A stretch of DNA of 64,000 nt from Flavobacterium pectinovorum (GTDB taxonomy: Bacteria > Bacteroidota > Bacteroidia > Flavobacteriales > Flavobacteriaceae). The notes under the pieces are model-generated. The model was not told the DNA's origin. It did not search any database and saw only the letters and a program-made list of their open reading frames with translations. The stretch covers positions 310,001 through 374,000 of the forward strand of contig NZ_FRBX01000006.1 of assembly GCF_900142715.1 (NCBI RefSeq), written 5' to 3'. The position numbers and the translations under genes were made by a program. Positions 32,630-42,019 of the stretch are shown here, one piece after another (the first letter of the stretch is position 1; each line of letters opens with the position of its first letter).

Positions 32630-33691
32630 ATGGATACTGGTAAAGAACTTTTATTCTTTTTTAGTGCTTTGGGAGCTTTCAACGGAATTATTCTTGGGGT
32701 TTACTTTTTCTTCTTTACAAAGAAAAAATACCTGACTAATTATTTCTTGGGCGCACTATTGTTTGCATTAAGTATTCGAATAGGCAAATCAGTATTTGTA
32801 TATTTTGATCCCACCTTGCCTAAAATGTATTTGCAATTTGGGTTAACGGCTTGTTTTTTTATTGGGCCGTGTTTGTATTACTTTTTAAGATCGGCGGTTG
32901 AAGAAATAAATGTGATGCCAAAATCATGGAAATTTGCATTACTATTTTGGGGAATTTTGATTGTCGTTGTTGGCGTTTTATATTCATATGAAGATTATCC
33001 AAAACTTTGGGGACGCTATTTAATTAGGTTTATTTATTTTCAATGGTTCGTTTATATTGTTTTTTCAGGATATACCATTCGAACAATTCTGAAGAAAATA
33101 ATAGATCCAAGACAAAAAACAAATCCTGCCGAAGTGTGGTTTGGAATGCTTTTTCTGGGTAATTTTCTTTTATTTCTCTTTTATTTCCTTTCAATTATGG
33201 GTGCTCCGGGAGCAACTTATATTAGCGGCGCAGTTGTGTTTTCTTTTATTTTATATCTGATTATTTCTATTCTTTTATACCGAAAAAAAGCAGACGATTT
33301 GTTTCTGCTGAACAATCAAAAGTATTCAGGTAAAAAAATAGATTCGGCTGAAGCCAAAATTTTATCTGAAAAATTAGAAAAGATAATGAGCGACAAAAGT
33401 TTATACAAAAACCCGAACCTAAGTTTACAAGATTTATCACAGGAACTTACTATTTCGAGTCATCAATTATCACAGTTTTTAAATAATAATTTAGGAAAGA
33501 ACTTTACCAGTTTTATAAACGAATTCAGAATAAAAGAAGCCTGCTCAATTATTGCTTCGAATGATAAACTGACTTTGGAATCGATTGGTTACGACGTAGG
33601 TTTTAATTCAAAATCGACATTTTTTGCAGCTTTTAAAAAACATACTGGAACAACGCCATTAAATTATCAGCTTCAGGCTTTACAAACTTAG
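32630..33691 (+). CDS. Membrane-anchored AraC-family regulator (first of a tandem pair)
   Basis: A 353-residue protein with about seven membrane helices in residues 5-215 (for example LLFFFSALGAFNGIILGVYFFFF, FGLTACFFIGPCLYYFL, FALLFWGILIVVVGVLY). A linker and a C-terminal AraC double helix-turn-helix follow (LSLQDLSQELTISSHQLSQFLNNNLGKNFTSFINEFRIKEACSII and LESIGYDVGFNSKSTFFAAFKKHTGTTPLNYQ). It probably senses a signal in the membrane and acts on DNA directly. The neighbour 3 bp downstream is a close paralogue. Confidence 0.9.
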   Translation: MDTGKELLFFFSALGAFNGIILGVYFFFFTKKKYLTNYFLGALLFALSIRIGKSVFVYFDPTLPKMYLQFGLTACFFIGPCLYYFLRSAVEEINVMPKSWKFALLFWGILIVVVGVLYSYEDYPKLWGRYLIRFIYFQWFVYIVFSGYTIRTILKKIIDPRQKTNPAEVWFGMLFLGNFLLFLFYFLSIMGAPGATYISGAVVFSFILYLIISILLYRKKADDLFLLNNQKYSGKKIDSAEAKILSEKLEKIMSDKSLYKNPNLSLQDLSQELTISSHQLSQFLNNNLGKNFTSFINEFRIKEACSIIASNDKLTLESIGYDVGFNSKSTFFAAFKKHTGTTPLNYQLQALQT

Positions 33692-33694
33692 GTT

Positions 33695-34750
33695 ATGAAT
33701 ATTGGTAAAGAAATATTATTCTTTTTTGGTGCTTTGGGCGCATTCAACGGATTTATTCTGAGTGCGTACTTTTTCTTTTTTACCAGAAAAAAATATCTGA
33801 CTAATCTTTTTCTAGGCTCGTTGCTTTTAGCTTTAAGTATCAGGGTTACTGTCACGGTTTTTGTTTATTTTAATAATGCGTTGCTAAAAACGTATCTTCA
33901 AATCGGACTTTCGTCTTGTTTATTAATTGGCCCTTTTTTATATTATTTTTTAAAAGCGGGAATTCATTCTATTAATAAAATTCCTAAAACATGGAAATAT
34001 CATTTGATGATTTGGTTCATTGCGATTTTTGGCATTGGATTTTTATTTCCATATCAAAATTATCCGGTTTTATGGAACGACTATTTTGTAGCATTAATTT
34101 TTCTGCAATGGTTTAGTTACCTTTTTATATCAGGTTTTGAAAGTCGAATATTGCTTCAAAAAATGATTCAACACTATAATAATACGACTCCGGCAGAAAA
34201 ATGGTTCGGAATGATTTACTTAGGTAACGCGATTATTTTTCTTTTTTATTTTCTGGGCTTTGCCAGAGTTTCGTTTATTTCGTGCGTTACAGGTTGTTTA
34301 TCCTTTACATTTATTTTATATCTGGCTTTTTCGATTCTTTTATACCGAAAAAAAACGGACGATTTGTTTCTGTTGAATATCTCAAAAGACAAAAAATCAG
34401 ATCCAAAAGAAGCATCAATTTTAGCAGAAAAATTAGAAAAAATAATGCTGGAAAAGAGTTTATACAAAAACCCGAATTTGAGTTTACAGGATTTATCCAA
34501 TGAAATAAATATTTCAAGCCATCAATTATCACAATTTTTAAACAATAATCTGGGCAAGAATTTTACAAGTTTTGTAAATGAATTTAGAATAAAAGAGGCT
34601 TGCAAAACCATAGTTTCAAATGATAAGCTCACATTAGAATCTATCGGCTATGATGTTGGTTTTAATTCGAAATCAACCTTTTTTGCTGCCTTTAAAAAAC
34701 ATACCGGAACAACGCCTTTAAACTTTCAAATTCAGGGATTTCAAGCCTAA
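33695..34750 (+). CDS. Membrane-anchored AraC-family regulator (second of a tandem pair)
   Basis: A 351-residue paralogue of the preceding gene, with the same plan: about seven membrane helices, then AraC. The AraC domains are nearly identical (ISSHQLSQFLNNNLGKNFTSF, LESIGYDVGFNSKSTFFAAFKKHTGTTPLN), while the membrane halves have drifted more. This points to a tandem duplication followed by divergence in signal recognition with shared DNA targets. The stop of the first gene and this ATG are 3 bp apart, so they form an operon. The outer-membrane barrel gene downstream is a natural target. Confidence 0.9.
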   Translation: MNIGKEILFFFGALGAFNGFILSAYFFFFTRKKYLTNLFLGSLLLALSIRVTVTVFVYFNNALLKTYLQIGLSSCLLIGPFLYYFLKAGIHSINKIPKTWKYHLMIWFIAIFGIGFLFPYQNYPVLWNDYFVALIFLQWFSYLFISGFESRILLQKMIQHYNNTTPAEKWFGMIYLGNAIIFLFYFLGFARVSFISCVTGCLSFTFILYLAFSILLYRKKTDDLFLLNISKDKKSDPKEASILAEKLEKIMLEKSLYKNPNLSLQDLSNEINISSHQLSQFLNNNLGKNFTSFVNEFRIKEACKTIVSNDKLTLESIGYDVGFNSKSTFFAAFKKHTGTTPLNFQIQGFQA

Positions 34751-34865
34751 AACAGAGTATTGATTTATAAAATCGTACTCCTGAAATCTCTTTCCATTAC
34801 CTCGTTTCGCGGTTTTGAGCTGACTTTTGTCACTACAAAAAGTCAAATCCTCAATCGCAAAATTT

Positions 34866-37043
34866 ATGAAGTTTTTAATCTCAGTTTTCATTCTTATTTA
34901 TTGTTTTGTTTTTGCCTCGACAAATGCAAATGCACAAACTAAACCAACGATTCAGCCGAAAGTCGAACCTCAAAATAATGAGTTAAACGAAGTTGTAATA
35001 AAAAGACAGGCTTCCTTAATAAAGTACGGAGCAAACGGCAATATTGATGTAAACGTTGCCAACACCTTATTGGCCACAAGCAGTTCTGTAAATGAAGTAT
35101 TAAGCAGAGTTCCGAACGTTGTCGTTGCCGAAGGACAAATTAGTGTTCTGGGAAAAGGTGAAGCCATTATTTACCTGAACGGAATTTTGATTAATTACGA
35201 ACGTTTTGCCGCGATTCCGGTTTCACAAATTTTAAAAATAGAAGTAATCTCCAATCCATCTTCAAAATATGATGCAGAAGGAAAAGCGGTGATCAATATT
35301 ATTACCAAAAGAAATATCGAAAACGGAATAATGGGAACGGCAAGCCAGCAAGTTACAGTTTCAGAATTTGCTGGAACAAGCACCAATACACTTTTAGATT
35401 TTAATTATACAAAAGGAAAATTTTCGTTTATAACCAATTACGGATTACAATTAGGAAAAGGCAGAGAACTTTTATACACAACAAGAACACGGCCAAATCC
35501 TGATGAATTTATGCGATCTCAACTAACCACAGATTGGAAACGTCAGTTTAATAATTACTCCAATTTTGGTTTTGGATTGCAATATGCTTTTTCTGATAAG
35601 GATTATATTTCTCTGGCTTATAGCGGAAATATTGAAGATTTGGGCGGAGTTGTTGAAAGCCGAAATTCAATTGAAGATAATACAGGAACTAATTTTTATG
35701 CAACGGATATTGCTAAAAATGATGTTTTACTAAATCAGTTCATCAATTTAAATTACAATATGATCACGGATGCTAAAGGTTCATCATTATTTATAGGAAC
35801 TCAATATTCAAATTATAATGGAACCATACATGACTTCATTAACGAGAACAGTCTTGAAAATGAGGTTAATACCGAAAAATACTTAAAGAATAATGTTGCT
35901 AATGGTATAAATATAATAATGGCACAGGTAGATTATTCTAAAAAAAACAATAAAAACACAAAGCTGGAAACAGGAGCAAAGTTTAGTCATGCGACTATAA
36001 ATTCGGGCACAGATTTTTTGATTGCAAATCCGGAAGACGAAGTTTTTGAGTTGGATAGTGAACTCTCAAGTGATTTCTCTTATAAAGAAAAAATTGGTGC
36101 AGCGTATTTTAATTATGGAAATTCCTGGGGCGAAAAGTTTAATTTTTCGGTTGGTGCACGTGGTGAGTACACAAATTATGAATTATTTACAAACGCAAAC
36201 GGAAGCAGAAAATTCAGTAAAAGTTACGGAAATATTTTTCCGAACCTGCTTTTAAATTTCGATCTCTCGGATGATTTAAAAGCTCACGCTTCGTATGTTT
36301 CCAGAATTACAAGACCAAGATATCAGGCATTAAATCCGTATGTTATTTATCAGGATCCGTTTACGACAATTGAAGGAAATCCGAATTTATTGCCCGAAAA
36401 AATTCATGCTTTTGAAATTGGAGCGATGTACAAAAAGTTTGATTTTAAAATGGGATATACCTATAAAACAGATCCTATTTCTGCCGCAGCTTTACGTGGC
36501 GATACACCAAACAGTTATATTTTGAGATCTTTAAATCTCGAGAAAGAGCATTCTTATTTTGCTTCAATTTCAAGATCGTTTACTTCAAAATGGTGGACTT
36601 CTACCAATACCGTAAGTATGAATTTAACCAAAGCGGTTGATAATGCATATGCCTACGCTTTAGGACCTGTAAAACCTCAAATCTATTTGTATTCGAATAA
36701 TACGTTTACAATTCCGGATTGGTTTAAAATTCAATTGCTTGCCTGGTATTTGGGCGATAAAAGTTACGGTTTACGAAGCGATAATAGCAGATCAACAGTT
36801 ACCTTAGGTATTGAAAGAAACTTTTTTAAAGATGCCTTAAAACTCAATTTCACGGCAAATGATATTTTTCACGATTTTATGGTTTCAGGAAATTATACAG
36901 TCGGGCAAACCGAAATTTATTATCACAGAACTTATACCTCAAATTACTTTAAATTGATCGCAACTTATAGTTTCGGGAATTCTAAAAAGACAAATTATAA
37001 GAAATCTGAGATTGGGGAGACGGAGAATAATAGAGCGAGGTAA
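34866..37043 (+). CDS. Outer-membrane beta-barrel receptor with plug (OMP_b-brl_3 type)
   Basis: A 725-residue protein with a signal peptide (MKFLISVFILIYCFVFASTNANAQ). A TonB-plug-like domain follows (LNEVVIKRQASLIKYGANGNIDVNV, SVNEVLSRVPNVVV, IYLNGILINYERFAAIPVSQILKIEVISNPSSKYDAEGKAVINIITKR), then a long barrel. The plug form and barrel fit the outer membrane beta-barrel family rather than classical siderophore receptors. It lacks an N-terminal CarboxypepD_reg-like domain, which many relatives carry. It follows the AraC pair by 115 bp on the same strand and is probably under their control. Confidence 0.85.
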   Translation: MKFLISVFILIYCFVFASTNANAQTKPTIQPKVEPQNNELNEVVIKRQASLIKYGANGNIDVNVANTLLATSSSVNEVLSRVPNVVVAEGQISVLGKGEAIIYLNGILINYERFAAIPVSQILKIEVISNPSSKYDAEGKAVINIITKRNIENGIMGTASQQVTVSEFAGTSTNTLLDFNYTKGKFSFITNYGLQLGKGRELLYTTRTRPNPDEFMRSQLTTDWKRQFNNYSNFGFGLQYAFSDKDYISLAYSGNIEDLGGVVESRNSIEDNTGTNFYATDIAKNDVLLNQFINLNYNMITDAKGSSLFIGTQYSNYNGTIHDFINENSLENEVNTEKYLKNNVANGINIIMAQVDYSKKNNKNTKLETGAKFSHATINSGTDFLIANPEDEVFELDSELSSDFSYKEKIGAAYFNYGNSWGEKFNFSVGARGEYTNYELFTNANGSRKFSKSYGNIFPNLLLNFDLSDDLKAHASYVSRITRPRYQALNPYVIYQDPFTTIEGNPNLLPEKIHAFEIGAMYKKFDFKMGYTYKTDPISAAALRGDTPNSYILRSLNLEKEHSYFASISRSFTSKWWTSTNTVSMNLTKAVDNAYAYALGPVKPQIYLYSNNTFTIPDWFKIQLLAWYLGDKSYGLRSDNSRSTVTLGIERNFFKDALKLNFTANDIFHDFMVSGNYTVGQTEIYYHRTYTSNYFKLIATYSFGNSKKTNYKKSEIGETENNRAR

Positions 37044-37046
37044 TGC

Positions 37047-37075
37047 AAAAAGGTTTCACGAAAGTGAAACCTTTT
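37047..37075 (+). terminator. Terminator of the outer-membrane receptor gene
   Basis: AAAAGGTTTCAC and GTGAAACCTTTT are perfect 12-bp complements around GAAA, starting a few bases past the stop. The symmetry allows use by the convergent lysC transcript too. Confidence 0.88.
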
Positions 37076-37201
37076 ACTATGAATTTTAAATTAACCTATT
37101 TTGTTTGTGATCTCTCCTTCGAAATGACATAAAATGAGAAAAACTTTGCGTCTTCGCGTCTTTGCGCGAAATATGTTAGCGTTACTTACCTTCTAAAAGT
37201 C

Positions 37202-38461
37202 TTAATTAAGTTCCTTAGTCACAATTTGCATTGTTTCTCTACTCACTTGTTTCAATAAAACAGCTTTATTTTCTTCAACTGTTTGTGCGGCGTTTTCTGT
37301 AAAGTGACGAATTGTATATAAAGTCACATTTTCGCTATAATCTACTTTGAATTTTTTCGAAAGAATGGCATTCAAATCATTAAAATTTCCAAATTTATCT
37401 TCTACACAAACAGAAAAACTAATCGCCGAGTTCTGAATTAAGTTTACTTTGATTTTGAATTCGTGGAATAAACCAAAAATCTCGCTAATATTTTCTTCCA
37501 TGATAAAAGAAAAATCTATTGATGAAAGAGAAATTAAAAGCTGTTCTCTTTTTACAATAAAACATGGATATTGCGGCTCAAGATCAACACCTTTAGAAAC
37601 GCAGGTTCCTTTGAGTAATGGATTGATGAAAGATTTTACATATAATGGAATCTCTTTTTTCTGTAAAGGCTGTAATGTTTTTGGGTGAATAACCGTCGCG
37701 CCGTAAAAAGCCAATTCGATTGCTTCACGATACGAAATTTGGTTTAGCAAACTCGCATTTTCAAAATAACGCGGATCTGCATTCATAACTCCGGGAACGT
37801 CTTTCCAAATTGTTACGCTTTCGGCTCCAAGGCAATAAGCAAAAATTCCGGCAGTGTAATCAGAACCTTCACGACCAAGAGTTGTAGTGAAATTGTTTTC
37901 ATCAGCACCTAAAAATCCTTGTGTAATATTTAAAGTTTTTCTTGGTACATTTTTGCTGATAAGCTCTTCTGTTGCTTCCCAGTCTACTTCGGCATCTCTA
38001 TAGTTTGCATTTGTTTTGATGAAATTACGAACGTCAAGCCAATTTGTCTGGATACCCATAAAATTCATGAAATGACTTAAAATTGTAGTCGAAATCAATT
38101 CTCCAAAACTCACAATCTGATCATAAACGAAATTGTAATTTGGAGATTTATTATGTGCCAAAAAATATTCCAGTTCAGTAAACTGAGCATCTACGGCAGC
38201 AAAAACTTCATGTTTTTCATTTTCAAATAAATCTAATACTATTTGATTGTGATAATTTTTAATTTCCTGTACAGATGAATTCAACTCTGGTGATTGATCA
38301 AAATAATTCTTGATAACAACTTCAAGAGCATTTGTGGTTTTTCCCATAGCCGAAACTACCAAAATCACATCTTCATAACCCACTTTTTGTAAAACGTCAT
38401 ATACGTTTTTAATTCCCGCAGCATCTTTTACCGATGCACCACCAAATTTAAATACTCTCAT
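37202..38461 (-). CDS. lysC: Aspartate kinase, monofunctional
   Basis: A 419-residue aspartokinase that phosphorylates aspartate for Lys, Met and Thr synthesis. Motifs: the N-terminal KFGGASVKDAAGI, the FGELISTTILS segment, TTLGREGSDYTAGIFA, and IWKDVPGVMNADPRYFENA. The C-terminal region has ACT-like segments for feedback control (IDFSFIMEENISEIFGLFHEFKIKVNLIQNSAISFSVCVE). No homoserine dehydrogenase is fused. The start at MRVFKFGG is the family start; the 11 upstream residues come from a low-complexity leader. Confidence 0.93.
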   Translation of the reverse strand: MRVFKFGGASVKDAAGIKNVYDVLQKVGYEDVILVVSAMGKTTNALEVVIKNYFDQSPELNSSVQEIKNYHNQIVLDLFENEKHEVFAAVDAQFTELEYFLAHNKSPNYNFVYDQIVSFGELISTTILSHFMNFMGIQTNWLDVRNFIKTNANYRDAEVDWEATEELISKNVPRKTLNITQGFLGADENNFTTTLGREGSDYTAGIFAYCLGAESVTIWKDVPGVMNADPRYFENASLLNQISYREAIELAFYGATVIHPKTLQPLQKKEIPLYVKSFINPLLKGTCVSKGVDLEPQYPCFIVKREQLLISLSSIDFSFIMEENISEIFGLFHEFKIKVNLIQNSAISFSVCVEDKFGNFNDLNAILSKKFKVDYSENVTLYTIRHFTENAAQTVEENKAVLLKQVSRETMQIVTKELN

Positions 38462-38523
38462 TATTAATTTTAGATTTTTAATTTTAGATTTCAAATGAAT
38501 GAAATCTGCTATTTTTTATGGTT

Positions 38524-38582
38524 GCCACGAATTTCACAAATTAACACAAATTAAATTCGTGTAGATTCGTGAAATTCGTGGC
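38524..38582. repeat. Inverted repeat of the ACGAATT family between GNAT and lysC genes
   Basis: GCCACGAATTTCAC at 38524-38537 pairs perfectly with GTGAAATTCGTGGC at 38569-38582, and the inner 15 bases pair at 11 positions. It shares words with 4388-4448 and 54121-54207. Confidence 0.8.
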
Positions 38583-38592
38583 TAATATTTTT

Positions 38593-39081
38593 TTAATTTT
38601 TCTCTAAGAAAGAATTAATTCCGTCCTGATCCATTTGAACAACTTGCCATCCGTCAAGAATTCTTGCGCCAGAATTCTTGTAGAAATTTACAGCCGGTGT
38701 ATTCCAGTCCAAAACATTCCATTCAACTCTTCTCACATTATCTTTTTTTCCCTGTTTCATAATTTCGGCATAAAGTGCAGATCCCAAACCGGTACCACGC
38801 ATTTTTTCCTTTACAATTAAGTCTTCAAGGTGAATTGTTTTTCCTTTCCAGGTAGAGTAACGGTAGTAGTATAATGCGATTCCAACAATTTCTTTTTGCT
38901 GTTTCTCACTTTCAATTTCGGCTACAAAAACATTAAATAATGGTTTTTCGCCAAAACCGTCACGTATTAAATCTTCTTCGGTTATAACAACAGCTTCAGG
39001 CTCTTTTTCGAATATTGCCAACTCCTGTATCAGTTCCAAAACCGCTTTCATGTCTTCAGGATTTCCCTTTCTAATATTCAT
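38593..39081 (-). CDS. GNAT N-acetyltransferase, diamine acetyltransferase-like
   Basis: A 162-residue GNAT enzyme. The acetyl-CoA loop is EKMRGTGLGSALYAEI, preceded by the beta-bulge strand IHLEDLIVKEK. The N-terminus IRKGNPEDMKAVLELIQELAIFEKEPEAVVITEEDLIRDGFG and the late WNVLDWNTPAVNFYKNSGA are typical of spermidine/thialysine acetyltransferase relatives. It should acetylate a small amine or amino acid, but the substrate is not certain. It lies downstream of lysC's start region on the same strand, separated by a repeat, and probably has its own transcript. Confidence 0.88.
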   Translation of the reverse strand: MNIRKGNPEDMKAVLELIQELAIFEKEPEAVVITEEDLIRDGFGEKPLFNVFVAEIESEKQQKEIVGIALYYYRYSTWKGKTIHLEDLIVKEKMRGTGLGSALYAEIMKQGKKDNVRRVEWNVLDWNTPAVNFYKNSGARILDGWQVVQMDQDGINSFLEKN

Positions 39082-39251
39082 TATTCTTATTATTAATTAT
39101 TTATAAAGCCAAAAAATATGCTTTTACTGTATTCTTTTTGCCTTTAATTAGCAAATATACAATAGTAGCAAACTAACAAAATAATTTTTAAATCATTCTC
39201 ACAAAATAAGCGATATTTGTGACTTAAAATTAAAACTATAACGATATAGCA

Positions 39252-40259
39252 ATGGAAGAACGCAATAAAACACTGGGAGAGTTTATTATTGAGAACCAAA
39301 AAGCATTTCAGTATTCGTCGGGAGAACTTTCCCGAATACTCAACTCTATACGTTTGGCGGCAAAGGTCGTCAACTATAAAGTTAACAAAGCCGGGTTAGT
39401 GGATATTATTGGCGCCGTGGGCGAACAAAATATTCAGGGAGAAGAGCAGCAAAAATTAGATGTGTATGCAAACGAAGTATTTATTCAGACGTTAATAAAC
39501 CGTGAGATTGTCTGTGGAATTGCTTCAGAAGAAAATGACGATTTTATAACAGTTCAGGGGAGCGACAACTGTCATAATAATAAGTACGTTATCTTAATGG
39601 ATCCGCTTGACGGATCTTCAAATATTGATGTCAATGTTTCTCTGGGAACTATTTTTTCGGTTTTTAGAAGAATCACACCAATTGGTACTCCGGTTACAAG
39701 CGAGGATTTTTTACAACCGGGAGTAAATCAGGTGGCGGCAGGATATGTAATTTACGGAACATCGACCATGTTGGTTTATACAACAGGTTTTGGCGTAAAT
39801 GGTTTTACACTGAATCCGGCAATCGGAACGTTTTATTTGTCACATCCAAATATGAAATTTCCAAAAGACGGACATATTTATTCTGTAAACGAAGGAAACT
39901 ATGTGCATTTTCCGCAGGGCGTAAAAAACTACATTAAATATTGCCAGCGTGAAGAAGATGACAGACCTTATACTTCAAGATATATTGGAAGTCTGGTTTC
40001 TGATTTTCATCGAAATATGATCAAAGGCGGGATTTATATTTATCCAACAAGTTCAAAAGCACCAAAAGGAAAGCTACGTTTGTTATATGAATGTAATCCG
40101 ATGGCATTTATTGCCGAACAGGCTGGAGGAAAAGCAACAGACGGTTTTGGAAGAATTATGGAAATCCAGCCAACGGAATTGCATCAAAGAGTTCCTTTTT
40201 TCTGCGGAAGTCAAAATATGGTAGAAAAAGCTGAGCAATTTATGGCAGAAGCTGAATAG
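39252..40259 (+). CDS. fbp: Fructose-1,6-bisphosphatase, class 1
   Basis: A 335-residue gluconeogenic phosphatase. The metal and phosphate site is [23 protein letters not shown] at about 117-139. Other marks are [21 protein letters not shown], the sugar-binding [23 protein letters not shown] and [22 protein letters not shown]. It converts fructose 1,6-bisphosphate to fructose 6-phosphate in the cytoplasm. It stands alone, and a nested terminator follows. Confidence 0.97.
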   Translation: MEERNKTLGEFIIENQKAFQYSSGELSRILNSIRLAAKVVNYKVNKAGLVDIIGAVGEQNIQGEEQQKLDVYANEVFIQTLINREIVCGIASEENDDFITVQGSDNCHNNKYVILMDPLDGSSNIDVNVSLGTIFSVFRRITPIGTPVTSEDFLQPGVNQVAAGYVIYGTSTMLVYTTGFGVNGFTLNPAIGTFYLSHPNMKFPKDGHIYSVNEGNYVHFPQGVKNYIKYCQREEDDRPYTSRYIGSLVSDFHRNMIKGGIYIYPTSSKAPKGKLRLLYECNPMAFIAEQAGGKATDGFGRIMEIQPTELHQRVPFFCGSQNMVEKAEQFMAEAE

Positions 40260-40380
40260 TTTACAGTCTCAGTTTTCAGTTACAGCAAACCCGACAGATT
40301 TTAAAAATCTGTCGGGTTTATACTTTAATTTCGATCTTAGTTTTGGACTCAATTTAAAACTGTAAACTGAGACTGTAAAC
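40259..40380. repeat. Outer inverted repeat around the fbp terminator
   Basis: GTTTACAGTCTCAGTTTTCA... (40259-40281) is the reverse complement of 40358-40380 with one mismatch in 23. It encloses the hairpin at 40287-40319. The layout copies that at 9783-9913 with unrelated sequence. Confidence 0.8.
40287..40319. terminator. Bidirectional terminator between fbp and the TerB-like gene
   Basis: AAACCCGACAGATTT and AAATCTGTCGGGTTT are perfect 15-bp complements around TAA. Short T runs occur on both strands. Confidence 0.88.
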
Positions 40381-40386
40381 TGAATA

Positions 40387-40818
40387 CTATTTATGCATGT
40401 GCTGCATTTCGTAAACAAAAGTGTCAGCATCTACTTTTTTGTCTACTAAGGACAATGCTTTTGCAATGATATAATTTACGTTGCTTGGCGTAAAACCTAA
40501 AGCAATTCCTAACTTTCTTAACATTACCTCTTGTTGGTCTTCAAGATGATGATCAACATGCACCATTCTTGTTAAATCGTATAAACGCTCTAATCGCTGA
40601 ACATGTAAATAAGGAGGATTGATTGGGTATTTTAATGGGTCGTTTAGAATTTCTTCGTATTCAGTTTCTGAAATTTCTAAACGTGAAGCTAATTTATCTA
40701 AGAAATTTTTTTCTTCAGGATGAACAATTCCATCTGCTAATGCTACACGAACAATAGCTGAAAAGTGACCTTTATTTCTTTGTTTGAATTCGCTATCGAA
40801 TAAATCTGAAAATGACAT
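40387..40818 (-). CDS. TerB-family protein
   Basis: A 143-residue all-helical protein of the TerB/DjlA-N type. It shows FSAIVRVALADGIVHPEEKNFLDKLASRLEISETEYEEIL with the acidic DG.V..EE pattern, and later LYDLTRMVHVDHHLEDQQEVMLRKLGIALGF, a second half with the same plan. TerB-like proteins bind metal or serve as adaptors, but the role here is not known. It is convergent with fbp. The His-rich segment VHVDHH is worth noting as a possible metal site. Confidence 0.8.
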   Translation of the reverse strand: MSFSDLFDSEFKQRNKGHFSAIVRVALADGIVHPEEKNFLDKLASRLEISETEYEEILNDPLKYPINPPYLHVQRLERLYDLTRMVHVDHHLEDQQEVMLRKLGIALGFTPSNVNYIIAKALSLVDKKVDADTFVYEMQHMHK

Positions 40819-40990
40819 AATTATGGAGTTTTATATCACGCAAATATAAATCTTATTTTAAATTAATAATTTTAATTTTCTCATAAAATTTAACTTTATT
40901 TTCTACGTTGATTTAATATCGGGGTTTCTCAGTTTTTTCAAAATAAATCGTAAGTTTACCACCCCTTAATCAATTAATACCATTATACCT

Positions 40991-41584
40991 ATGTCAGAAT
41001 TTTGGATTTATTTTCAGATAGGATTGAAGCACGTTTTAGATATTCACGCTTATGATCACGTTCTTTTTTTAATCGCATTAACAGTTCCTTATACCTTTAA
41101 AGACTGGAAAAGAATTTTACTTTTGGTTACAGTTTTCACAGTTGGTCATACCTTAGCTCTGGTGCTTTCTGTTTTTGGAATCATAGCCGTAAAAGTAAGC
41201 CTGGTTGAGTTTTTAATTCCTACTACAATTCTCATAACCGCTTTTTTCCATCTTTTTACAGCAGGAAAAGCAACTAAAAATGACGGACTGAACTTGATAT
41301 TTTTTGTAACATTGTTTTTTGGGATAATTCACGGACTTGGTTTCTCCAATTATTTTAAAACAATTTTAGGAGGTTCCGCAACATCAAAATTACTACCTTT
41401 AGGGGAATTTGCGTTGGGTATCGAAACTGCACAACTAGTTGTTGTTTTTGTAGTTTTGTTATTATCATATATAGTGCAAACCGTATTTCGTTTTTCAAAA
41501 CGCGATTGGGCACTTGTAATGTCGGCTTTTATTATCGGAGTTGTAATTCCGATGATTGTAGAAAGCCCAATTTGGAACAGATAA
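40991..41584 (+). CDS. HupE/UreJ-family membrane protein
   Basis: A 197-residue multi-pass membrane protein with six or so helices and the family marks IGLKHVLDIHAYDHVLFLIAL near the N-terminus and FFGIIHGLGFSNYF in the middle. HupE/UreJ proteins carry conserved His residues in these helices and are linked to nickel or other metal permeation. No hydrogenase or urease gene is in the window, so the metal role here is uncertain. The dCMP deaminase gene starts 6 bp downstream, so it heads an operon. Confidence 0.85.
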   Translation: MSEFWIYFQIGLKHVLDIHAYDHVLFLIALTVPYTFKDWKRILLLVTVFTVGHTLALVLSVFGIIAVKVSLVEFLIPTTILITAFFHLFTAGKATKNDGLNLIFFVTLFFGIIHGLGFSNYFKTILGGSATSKLLPLGEFALGIETAQLVVVFVVLLLSYIVQTVFRFSKRDWALVMSAFIIGVVIPMIVESPIWNR

Positions 41585-41590
41585 AATTAA

Positions 41591-42019
41591 ATGGAAATAA
41601 AATTAAATAAATACGATAAAGCGTATCTTCGAATTGCCAAAGAATGGAGTTTGCTATCTTATTGCAAGCGTAAACAAGTAGGCGCGATTATCGTAAAAGA
41701 TCGAATGATTATCTCTGATGGTTACAACGGTACACCATCGGGATTTGAAAATTGCTGCGAAGACGAAGACGGATTAACGCGCTGGGATGTTCTGCATGCC
41801 GAAGCAAATGCGATTTTAAAAGTAGCACGATCAACACAATCCTGTGAAGGAGCAACATTGTATATTACACTTTCGCCCTGCAAAGAATGCAGTAAATTAA
41901 TACATCAGTCAGGGATAAAAAGAGTTGTTTATCAGGATGGTTATCGTGACGATTCAGGAATTCAGTTTTTAATAAAAGCAGGTATCGAAGTTGAACATAT
42001 TCCTGTTTTAGAAGAATAA
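41591..42019 (+). CDS. Deoxycytidylate deaminase
   Basis: A 142-residue zinc deaminase of the ComEB/dCMP deaminase family. The site is LHAEANAIL with LSPCKECSKLI (His, Cys, Cys zinc ligands and the catalytic Glu), and the nucleotide-binding part is KQVGAIIVKDRMIISDGYNGTPSGFENCCED. It makes dUMP from dCMP for thymidylate synthesis. It is flanked at 6 bp and 0 bp by its neighbours, which indicates one transcript. Confidence 0.93.
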   Translation: MEIKLNKYDKAYLRIAKEWSLLSYCKRKQVGAIIVKDRMIISDGYNGTPSGFENCCEDEDGLTRWDVLHAEANAILKVARSTQSCEGATLYITLSPCKECSKLIHQSGIKRVVYQDGYRDDSGIQFLIKAGIEVEHIPVLEE

